A DNA stretch of 6,749 nt, taken from CAYJHC01 sp964370075. Its GTDB lineage: Bacteria; Bacillota; Clostridia; Peptostreptococcales; Anaerovoracaceae. Positions 1 through 5,726 of this stretch are shown one piece after another (position 1 is the first letter of the stretch; each line of letters begins with the position of its first letter). Under the pieces are notes generated by a model. That model ran no database searches. It was given only the letters and a program-made list of their open reading frames with translations, and was not told the DNA's origin. Position numbers and translations under genes: made by a program. The stretch covers positions 1 through 6,749 of the forward strand of contig CAYJHC010000086.1 of NCBI GenBank assembly GCA_964370075.1, in the 5' to 3' direction.

Positions 1-4
1 AAAG

Positions 5-37
5 AGCCACACTCTATCTTGTAGGATAGGTGTGGCT
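5..37 (-). terminator. Intrinsic terminator hairpin after the surface-protein gene
   Basis: An 8-bp perfect stem (AGCCACAC at 5-12 with GTGTGGCT at 30-37) continues as a second 5-bp helix (14-18 with 25-29) across a one-base bulge and closes on a six-base loop. It starts 25 bp downstream of the stop codon of the 62-1336 gene, where a terminator is expected. On the minus strand the bases after the stem begin CTTT and then leave the window, so the U-tract cannot be confirmed. The other side is also T-rich, so it may act in both directions. Confidence 0.75.
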
Positions 38-61
38 TATTTCATTATATATCTTTAATAT

Positions 62-1336
62 TTAGTCTAATGAAGCTATAAAAGCTTCTTCCTCTGCTTT
101 TCTCTTTGCTAAAATTTTCTTCCTAATAATACATATTTGTAAAATGATTACAACTAATAGTAAAAATCCAACTCCGCCTATGGCTATATACAACCATTTG
201 TTGTTAGTTTCCTCTACAGTTTCCCCAGTGACGAAAACCATTTCTCCTGTTTCAGGATTATATACATAATAGCCACTTCCAGAGCCATTGTCTCCATATA
301 CCATCATGTAGCCCTGTCCATTTACAAGGAATATCTTACCCTCAATTTCAACAGTTTCAGCTAAGGAAAATACTTCTTCCTCTTCATTATATAGGTAAAG
401 CAATTGATTTCCTTCACCATCTTCCACTGCTACTAGTACGTATTTGTCATCAAATGTCTTGTAGGCTTGAATTTCTTGATCCTTATATGTAACTTTTATT
501 TCTTCAAGACCTTCTGGCATTTTAGATTTATCGTAGTTATCAATAACAGTAAATACAGTGCCATTAAAAATAATCTGGTCTTCTTCTATAAAAGCGTAGG
601 TAACGGTGTATTCTTTTGTGTCTCCATTTTCAGCTGTAACGGTAACAACTCTTTCCTTAGAATCTTCAGTTATTTCTGTATCGCCTGAAACTTTTACCTT
701 TGATGTGGCGCTTTCAGGACTTGCTGAAATAGCACATTCCTTATCACTGCTACTTATATACAGCTTATACTCAGTAACATCTTTAGAGAACTTAGGAGCT
801 AAAACTCCTGCTGATGCAGTAAGGCTTTTTAAATTTGTATTTGAATCTTCTTCATCTTCTTCACCTTCATCAGAATCTGAAGTGTTTCCGCTAGAAGAAT
901 CACTAGAACTACTTGAGCTTCCGGAGCTGCTAGAGCCTCCAGAACTACCAGAGCTTCCTGATCCACTTGTTGATGATTTTACAGTAAAAGTAACAGACCT
1001 ACTTCCTCCAACTGACTTTCCATCATAATCAGTTACATCTGAGGCTGTAACTGTAACTGTAGTGCTTCCCGAACTAGGAGCAGTAACAGAAACAGATGCG
1101 CTAGTATTATCAATAAATACTGAAGAGGCACTTACAGAACCACCCCCAGAAGCACTGATTGTAAACTTTCCCGCACAAGAGCTGGCTCTAATTGTAACAG
1201 TGCCCTTTCCTCCTGCTGATATGGTCCCTCCGCCAGAAACACTGAATGAACCTGCCGCGTAAACTTCACCAATATTAAAACTTCCTATAGCTAACAATGT
1301 AACACATACGATGGCCAGTACTTTGCTAAATTTCAT
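62..1336 (-). CDS. Type I membrane surface protein with cadherin-like beta-sandwich domain
   Basis: This 424-residue protein is predicted to be exported and then held in the membrane, with most of it outside the cell. Residues 1-28 form a signal peptide (Lys-containing start, hydrophobic core, VYAA cleavage region). Residues 29-120 are a Gly/Ser/Thr/Val-rich beta domain with a single Cys54 that I cannot assign; it looks Ig-like or carbohydrate/protein-binding. Residues 121-150 are a Ser/Gly linker, followed by an acidic patch (154-164). Residues 168-248 match the cadherin-like beta-sandwich pattern (NLKSLTASAGVLAPKFS near the start, NGDTKEYTVTY near the end). A further extracellular region precedes one membrane helix (about 381-404) and a short charged tail beginning RKK. 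AGAGGA lies just upstream of the ATG. It follows the autolysin gene by 82 bp with no visible terminator, so the two are probably co-transcribed. The role is unknown; anchoring or positioning the autolysin is an inference. Confidence 0.85.
   Translation of the reverse strand: MKFSKVLAIVCVTLLAIGSFNIGEVYAAGSFSVSGGGTISAGGKGTVTIRASSCAGKFTISASGGGSVSASSVFIDNTSASVSVTAPSSGSTTVTVTASDVTDYDGKSVGGSRSVTFTVKSSTSGSGSSGSSGGSSSSGSSSSSSDSSSGNTSDSDEGEEDEEDSNTNLKSLTASAGVLAPKFSKDVTEYKLYISSSDKECAISASPESATSKVKVSGDTEITEDSKERVVTVTAENGDTKEYTVTYAFIEEDQIIFNGTVFTVIDNYDKSKMPEGLEEIKVTYKDQEIQAYKTFDDKYVLVAVEDGEGNQLLYLYNEEEEVFSLAETVEIEGKIFLVNGQGYMMVYGDNGSGSGYYVYNPETGEMVFVTGETVEETNNKWLYIAIGGVGFLLLVVIILQICIIRKKILAKRKAEEEAFIASLD
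887..976 (-). repeat. Ser/Gly low-complexity linker coding region
   Basis: These bases encode residues 121-150 of the membrane surface protein, almost entirely Ser and Gly, leading into a Glu/Asp run. It is a flexible spacer between the N-terminal beta domain and the cadherin-like domain. Such low-complexity stretches can vary in length between strains. Confidence 0.7.
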
Positions 1337-1418
1337 CTTTCCTCTTTTCTATAGCTCTTTGCTTTTATTATTTTAGTTTGCTTATTCTTTTCTTTCTTAT
1401 GCTATTAATTGATTTACT

Positions 1419-3431
1419 TTACCAAGTAATTTGTTCTTCATCCATTATATGATTCTTTATTTGAATATAATCAAGAGAAGTTATCTTTCCATCACTGCTG
1501 CTGTCAGCACCTTTAAAGAAAGCACCTGTTAATTCTTCCACATCCATTATGTGATTCTTAGCAAGAATATAGTCTAAAGAGCTTACTGTTCCATCTCCAC
1601 TAGCATCACCTTTAATAACTACAGGAATTTCATCTATTAATGTATTTTCTTCATCATAAAACTTAACAGTCATACCGGTTCCAATGTTTCCTGTTGTCAC
1701 TAAACTTCCGGAAGTGCTATATATTTCAGCTCTGTCATATGTGAAAGTGCTTGAATTTTTTAGGTTATCTAAAAAGTCTACAGTAGAGGTTTTTTCAGTT
1801 ACCTTTGTAATATAGTCTCCTATTAGGTAATCCCCCCAACCTACTGGCGGCTGACTTCTTACTAACTCTAAGGTATATGTTCTATCTACACCGCTGCTTG
1901 AGGTTACAACTAGATCAATAATATTTGTTCCTACTTCTAGTTGAACATTACCACCTCCAGTAACTGTTGCTCCAGAGTCGCTTAGGGTAGGAGTAATATT
2001 TACAGTGTCTACATCATAAGCAACTACTCCTTCATAGCTGTAGTCATATCTATCAAAAGTAGGTGTTATAGCTGAGTCGCTTACCGTTATATTTTCCAGG
2101 TAGTTATCATTATTCCCAGTTGCACTTGGCCTTGGTGCGGCTGTTTCTGGCATATTAGTGTATACAGGAATTTCAAAAGTAAGAGGATTATCCTTTATAT
2201 CTTCATAACCTAAACTAAGGTGATAACCTTCTGTATCAGCACCTCTAATATTTGTCATGTATTGGCCCGTTCCGACACTACTTATGCCATTCATAACATT
2301 CCATTTTTTAAGATAAATTGTATATTTATTGTTATAGATATATGAGCTTGCATAGAACTGAGAGCCGCCCAAAATTGATTTTTCAACTGTATTCCATGGT
2401 CTTCCATAGCTACCACTACCGCTTGCATATTCTAAACCATTAGCTACAGGATCAGGGTTTCCATAAGCATTTACATTAAAATAGTTATATATTCCTGTAT
2501 AACCACTTATATCCCCTTGTACTGACCCACCTGTTCCGTTTATTCCCTGTTCAGTAATTATCATTGCGGCTAGTACCATAGAGTTTGCTCCATAAGTCTC
2601 TCCTGCCTGTAGAAGAACCTGATTGTATGTCTTTGAATATCCAGAAATATTCCCTTCCATAAAAGTTCCATCTAGAATATTCTGTAGGTTGCTAGCTGTA
2701 TTTGTTTCTGCATCATATTTAGTTGATAAGAATTGGAAGATATAGTTTTCATCAAAATTATTTCTAGGATCCATAAGAAATTCTACAGCCTGTGTTGAAG
2801 CTGCTACCCAGGAGCTACTATCTAATCCTGTATATGTATTTGTATTGAAATTATATGCACCTTTTTCCATAGATTTGTATGAATCATCTTCCGTTATATG
2901 CACTAGACTAGTGCTTATAGGGTTTGTTTCTTCGTAAATAACTTCATCCCAATCTAGGCCTGTATGTGCTGCTACGAACTTCCAATCTGGATATTTAGCA
3001 TGTAATTCTCTAAGGCCTTCCTTGTAGCTTTCTGGGAAACCTTGTTCAGTTAAGTATGCTTCAAAGTCACCATCTGGTTCATAAGGAATATCTGGGGTAG
3101 TTGACTCTACGCTAATATATGCAGCAGACATATATCCAGTTAAGCTGCCATGCTTTACCTGATACCAACTTTGGCCTTCTTCGTAATTTAAAATTTCTAT
3201 TCTTGTGCCATCCATTACAGCGGTAATTATATCATAGTCTGTAGAAGGACCTTCTCTCATATTTAGCCCATTTCCTTCAGCTGTGATTATTCCGTATGTA
3301 GATTGGCTAGTTGTTCCAAAGACACTATTTTTTTCAATGTAGTGAGCACTAGAAATAATTAGGGAAACCAACATAGTTGCCATTAGTGTTATGGAAATTA
3401 TTTTTTTTGCAGGTTTAAAGTTAGATGCCAT
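1419..3431 (-). CDS. Secreted SH3b/glucosaminidase autolysin with C-terminal dockerin
   Basis: This 670-residue protein is a probable peptidoglycan hydrolase cleaving glycan strands (endo-beta-N-acetylglucosaminidase type, LytD/GH73-like). Residues 9-29 are a hydrophobic export signal. An SH3b cell-wall-binding domain covers about 45-107 (GLNMREGPSTDYDII). A conserved lead-in at about 131-165 (FPESYKEGLRELHAKYPDW) is typical of clostridial glucosaminidases. The catalytic domain covers about 205-380; Glu294 in MIITEQG sits where the GH73 catalytic Glu is expected. A cadherin-like beta-sandwich covers 443-524, and a small beta module 530-605 precedes the dockerin. The dockerin (607-665) has two calcium loops, D609-S611-D613-T615-D620 and D643-S645-D647-K649-D654, each followed by a KNHIM helix. 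The ATG start is supported by AAAGGAAAG upstream. The dockerin implies docking to a cohesin partner not evident here. The membrane protein encoded downstream shares the cadherin-like fold. The enzyme class is well supported; substrate details are inferred. Confidence 0.9.
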   Translation of the reverse strand: MASNFKPAKKIISITLMATMLVSLIISSAHYIEKNSVFGTTSQSTYGIITAEGNGLNMREGPSTDYDIITAVMDGTRIEILNYEEGQSWYQVKHGSLTGYMSAAYISVESTTPDIPYEPDGDFEAYLTEQGFPESYKEGLRELHAKYPDWKFVAAHTGLDWDEVIYEETNPISTSLVHITEDDSYKSMEKGAYNFNTNTYTGLDSSSWVAASTQAVEFLMDPRNNFDENYIFQFLSTKYDAETNTASNLQNILDGTFMEGNISGYSKTYNQVLLQAGETYGANSMVLAAMIITEQGINGTGGSVQGDISGYTGIYNYFNVNAYGNPDPVANGLEYASGSGSYGRPWNTVEKSILGGSQFYASSYIYNNKYTIYLKKWNVMNGISSVGTGQYMTNIRGADTEGYHLSLGYEDIKDNPLTFEIPVYTNMPETAAPRPSATGNNDNYLENITVSDSAITPTFDRYDYSYEGVVAYDVDTVNITPTLSDSGATVTGGGNVQLEVGTNIIDLVVTSSSGVDRTYTLELVRSQPPVGWGDYLIGDYITKVTEKTSTVDFLDNLKNSSTFTYDRAEIYSTSGSLVTTGNIGTGMTVKFYDEENTLIDEIPVVIKGDASGDGTVSSLDYILAKNHIMDVEELTGAFFKGADSSSDGKITSLDYIQIKNHIMDEEQITW

Positions 3432-3483
3432 TTGCTATCACTTTCCTTTATTTATACTATATATTAGGTTTATTAATAAAAAA

Positions 3484-3519
3484 CACAAACTTCCAGTATT
3501 AGTATATAGGAAGTTTGTG
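3484..3519 (-). terminator. Intrinsic terminator, 11-bp stem, minus-strand
   Basis: CACAAACTTCC (3484-3494) pairs perfectly with GGAAGTTTGTG (3509-3519) around a 14-base loop. On the minus strand the stem is followed directly by TTTTTTATT, so it terminates leftward transcription. There is no matching T-run on the plus side. It lies 175 bp past the stop of the DuOB gene and about 50 bp before the autolysin start, so it either ends the DUF488/DuOB transcript or acts as an attenuator in the autolysin leader. Confidence 0.85.
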
Positions 3520-3610
3520 ATGAAGTGTTGATGTAGGGTGAGTTTTATATTTACACAATTAAAATCTCTAGTTACGACTACCAATCAGTCCTTAACTCAT
3601 ATGACTATAA

Positions 3611-3640
3611 TATATATTTTGAAATGCCTGCGCTATTCAA
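3611..3640 (-). promoter_or_regulatory. Possible sigma-A-like promoter upstream of the autolysin
   Basis: On the minus strand TTGAAT (3640-3635) is followed after 18 bases by TATATA (3616-3611) within a longer TATATATTATAGT run. This is only a partial match to TTGACA/TATAAT in AT-rich DNA. If used, it would give the autolysin a leader of about 170 bases containing the hairpin at 3484-3519. A rival weak -10 (TATAGT at 3461-3456) lies below the hairpin. The rest of 3432-3694 contains no coding region that I can support. Confidence 0.25.
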
Positions 3641-3694
3641 AACACGAATTTTTTTAGGTATCTGATTCTTTGTTTCCAAAATGTTGCTACTGAA

Positions 3695-4339
3695 TTAATC
3701 ATGAAATATTGTTGCTACAAATTTATAAAATCCACGTTCTCTACTCCACTCATCATCCGGTATACTAATCACAGCATAACCAGATTCATAAATAACTACT
3801 TCTCTTTCATTTAAATACTCCTCTGGATCCGTTACAGAAAATTTATTATATCTAACATTGTCATAAGTAAAGTCAAACTTAGTTTTCACAACACCATAAC
3901 TATTCTTAACAGCATACAGTTCCCCCTCTTCAAACGGCACAATTTCAAGAGAATGCGTAACCGAATCAACATTGTATATCACATGAGATCGGTTCCCCAA
4001 AATTTCATTTTTATTAAACTTCGGACAATCTTTGAAAATATTATTTATACAATTAAAGTTATGTGATTTTTTTATTTTAAAAGTTGATTCTTTTGTAATA
4101 GAATAATTTTCTGGGTGCACAGCAGTAGGAACTTTCTTAAGTCTGTTGACCTGCACAATGTCTAATAATTTAATTTTTGCCCCTGCTTCACAATACAATT
4201 TATCCCATGGTATACTATTATGACCTGGTTGCGAATTATCAATAAGTCTAATAAAATCACAAGTTTCTAAGTCAATTCCTGCAACACAACTTCCTTTATA
4301 TTTATCTGATAAAGTTAGTATAAGTATCTCTTTCTCCAT
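3695..4339 (-). CDS. Dual OB (DuOB) domain protein
   Basis: This 214-residue soluble protein matches the dual OB-containing domain pattern. It opens with EILILTLSDKYKGSCVAGID followed by CDFIRLID, equivalent to the family's 'S-K-x-x-x-C-hydrophobic-A-G-I-D ... IR' start. The rest alternates beta strands with a Lys/Asn-rich middle and ends in a WSRERGFYKFVA stretch. OB folds usually bind nucleic acid or oligonucleotides; that is family-level inference, and no catalytic motif is visible. I chose ATG at 4339 over the TTG at 4345, because AAAGAGG (4353-4347) is 7 bases from the ATG but only one base from the TTG. It follows the short DUF488 gene by 12 bp, with its ribosome binding site overlapping that gene's stop codon. 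It is therefore the last gene of a three-gene operon, and probably works with the DUF488 proteins. Confidence 0.75.
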   Translation of the reverse strand: MEKEILILTLSDKYKGSCVAGIDLETCDFIRLIDNSQPGHNSIPWDKLYCEAGAKIKLLDIVQVNRLKKVPTAVHPENYSITKESTFKIKKSHNFNCINNIFKDCPKFNKNEILGNRSHVIYNVDSVTHSLEIVPFEEGELYAVKNSYGVVKTKFDFTYDNVRYNKFSVTDPEEYLNEREVVIYESGYAVISIPDDEWSRERGFYKFVATIFHD

Positions 4340-4346
4340 AAGCAAA

Positions 4347-4353
4347 CCTCTTT
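4347..4353 (-). promoter_or_regulatory. Ribosome binding site deciding the DuOB start
   Basis: AAAGAGG on the minus strand sits 7 bases before the ATG at 4339 and overlaps the TAA of the upstream DUF488 gene. Its spacing excludes the in-frame TTG six bases further upstream as the start. Confidence 0.75.
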
Positions 4354-4795
4354 ATAAATTTATTATTTCCAGATTAAATACAGACTTAAAATGTTCCGAC
4401 ATCAAACTACGATGACATTCTTTATACTTAGTTTCACTGCACAATAAACAAATATTTTTATCTTTGTAATTAAGATACTTACTTCTAATATACTCCTCTA
4501 TATTCCTAGTCTTCATTGTTTCATCAAATTGTTTTACATAATCGTTCCATTCAATTTTTTTAGATTTAAAAGCCTTAAGTGTAGCTTCACTTGGCGCAAA
4601 TTTAAGATCATGTACATATTCACAATTAGATAGTTTCTTTAAAAAATATTGTACGTCAGGGAATTTTGCAAAACTTGCTAATTGAGATGTATTGTTTAAT
4701 CTTATATCTATAACTAAATCAATGTTTGCATTTTGAATTGCTTCAAAAAAATTTTCAGCGGTTCTCTTAGTAAAACCTATAGTATAAATTGCCAT
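4352..4795 (-). CDS. DUF488 family protein, short form
   Basis: This 147-residue protein belongs to DUF488 (PF04343). It has the N-terminal IYTIGFT (3-9), a VIDIR strand end with Asp30 and Arg32, and the signature C116-x2-C119-x-E121-x5-C127-H128-R129. The middle segment (FAPSEATLKAFKSKKIEWNDY) resembles DUF488 members with the 'P-S ... W-x-x-Y' arrangement and lacks the G-A-R segment of its neighbour, so it is a different subtype. The biochemical activity of DUF488 is not established as far as I know; the conserved Cys/His cluster suggests a catalytic or metal site. Its ATG overlaps the TAA of the longer DUF488 gene (TAATG), and AAGGAGG lies 4 bases upstream, so the two are probably translationally coupled. 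It is about the usual length and complete. Confidence 0.9.
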   Translation of the reverse strand: MAIYTIGFTKRTAENFFEAIQNANIDLVIDIRLNNTSQLASFAKFPDVQYFLKKLSNCEYVHDLKFAPSEATLKAFKSKKIEWNDYVKQFDETMKTRNIEEYIRSKYLNYKDKNICLLCSETKYKECHRSLMSEHFKSVFNLEIINL

Positions 4796-5403
4796 TATTC
4801 CTCCTTCTTTCTAAAGCCTATCTCTTTATTTTTCCTATCATAAGCTTTTAAAGTTAATTCTTCATCAGTTTCTAATTCTTTAAACATACTAATTTGATTT
4901 CTATTTTCAAAATAATAATCAAGTAAGCTTTTTTCAATTTCCGATTGATTTATAGTTTTTTGAGTTTTCAAAATATGTTCTACATTAAAGCCTTGCTCTT
5001 TTAACCCTCTTCCAACCATTATGCTTCTATGACAATCAATAGGGTTTGTTTCAGCACACATCAAGCAAAATGTATAACCTAAGCCATATCCTTTTTTGAT
5101 TTTGTCTACGCCTTTATTAAAGTTATCCGACAATATAAATTTGTTAAAATCTAAATATCCCTCAGAACTATAATATTTCTGTTCATCTTGTCTTGCACCA
5201 AATTCATCAGCATAATTTCTATATTCAATTTTTTCTAAGTTTAATCGAGAGCAAATTTCATTTTTATTGTAATTCGTATAAAATTGCGAAAAAGCTGACG
5301 AACGAACATCAATTACACATTTAATATTGTAATTCTGGAGAACCTTTATAAACTCATCAATGTTAAATGCTGTATACCCTATTGAATAAATTGTATTTTG
5401 CAT
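4795..5403 (-). CDS. DUF488 family protein, long form
   Basis: This 202-residue DUF488 (PF04343) protein carries IYSIGYT (5-11), VIDVR (Asp32, Arg34), EFGARQDEQKYY (about 67-78), and the signature C113-x2-C116-x-E118-x5-C124-H125-R126. After the core comes a C-terminal extension of about 60 residues rich in Glu, Lys and Asn. The frame is open further upstream, to an ATG at 5427 and a TTG at 5454. I chose ATG 5403 because it begins where DUF488 proteins normally begin (compare MAIYTIGFT in the next gene), and GGAGGT lies upstream, though 13 bases away is long. It heads the DUF488-DUF488-DuOB operon, with a degraded transposase behind it. Activity is unknown; a nucleic-acid-linked role is inferred from the DuOB partner. 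Confidence 0.85.
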   Translation of the reverse strand: MQNTIYSIGYTAFNIDEFIKVLQNYNIKCVIDVRSSAFSQFYTNYNKNEICSRLNLEKIEYRNYADEFGARQDEQKYYSSEGYLDFNKFILSDNFNKGVDKIKKGYGLGYTFCLMCAETNPIDCHRSIMVGRGLKEQGFNVEHILKTQKTINQSEIEKSLLDYYFENRNQISMFKELETDEELTLKAYDRKNKEIGFRKKEE

Positions 5404-5416
5404 ATAATTTAATATT

Positions 5417-5422
5417 ACCTCC
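5417..5422 (-). promoter_or_regulatory. Probable ribosome binding site of the long DUF488 gene
   Basis: GGAGGT on the minus strand is the best Shine-Dalgarno match near this start, 13 bases from the ATG at 5403. It lies inside the reading frame if the ATG at 5427 or TTG at 5454 is used; neither of those has a well-spaced strong site (AGAGGGG is about 10-12 bases before the TTG). Confidence 0.45.
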
Positions 5423-5499
5423 AACATCGTATTGCTTTTCTGGATAAAAAACAAATGCTTGTTACCCCTCTAAGAATAATCAATATAATATTATCAATA

Positions 5500-5712
5500 T
5501 TAAGAAACTTTATCTAAAGCCTCATAATATCGTTGCCTCTTTACTTTAGGATGGAGCCCCTCATTAGCAGAATTTATTCTCCTAGTGTTTCAATAACTAG
5601 TAAAATATCTTGATATCCTCTTTTTAATTTCCATTGTAATCATATTTTCTGCCTTGTATATATCATAAAGAAGCTCTTCTTGCATTCTTCTCTTTAAATT
5701 AGTGATTAGTAA
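5500..5712 (-). pseudogene. IS3-like transposase C-terminal remnant
   Basis: Reading the minus strand in one frame from 5712 to the TAA at 5500-5502 gives LITNLKRRMQEELLYD, then EIKKRISRYFTSY, a TGA stop (5592-5590), then NTRRINSANEGL and KVKRQRYYEAL. This follows the C-terminal end of IS3/IS150-type rve transposases: 'LK-x-E ... I-x-x-YI-x-x-YN-x-R-R-I'. The upstream catalytic DDE region is absent and the TGA interrupts the frame, so it is a dead fragment. I saw no clear terminal inverted repeat. It lies between the HD phosphohydrolase gene (stop at 5727) and the DUF488 operon, filling most of that gap; the other bases hold nothing I recognise. Confidence 0.55.
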
Positions 5713-5726
5713 AGAAAAAGATAGTA

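Noticed and set aside
467..1262. Open frames on the plus strand opposite the membrane surface protein (467-688, 606-1028, 1062-1262)
   Set aside because: They are antisense to a well-supported gene, their composition (Leu/Glu/Pro or Ser runs) mirrors the Ser/Gly and acidic codons of the real gene, and they show no recognisable domain.
1337..1418. Separate promoter or terminator between the autolysin and the membrane protein
   Set aside because: The 82-bp gap is A-rich on the minus strand with no stable hairpin and no convincing -35/-10 pair, so co-transcription is preferred.
3520..3600. Possible riboswitch (c-di-GMP, T-box or SAM type) in the autolysin leader
   Set aside because: None of the conserved core motifs of these classes is present; only short chance stems such as GACT/AGTC are seen.
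3682..3718. Nine-base direct repeat TGTTGCTAC at 3682-3690 and 3710-3718
   Set aside because: It is a single short pair spanning the stop of the DuOB gene, with no mobile element between the copies. Chance is the simplest explanation.
5481..5500. AT-rich palindrome ATAATATTAT (5485-5494) before the long DUF488 gene
   Set aside because: In DNA this AT-rich such palindromes are common, and no adjacent promoter spacing or paired operator site supports regulation.
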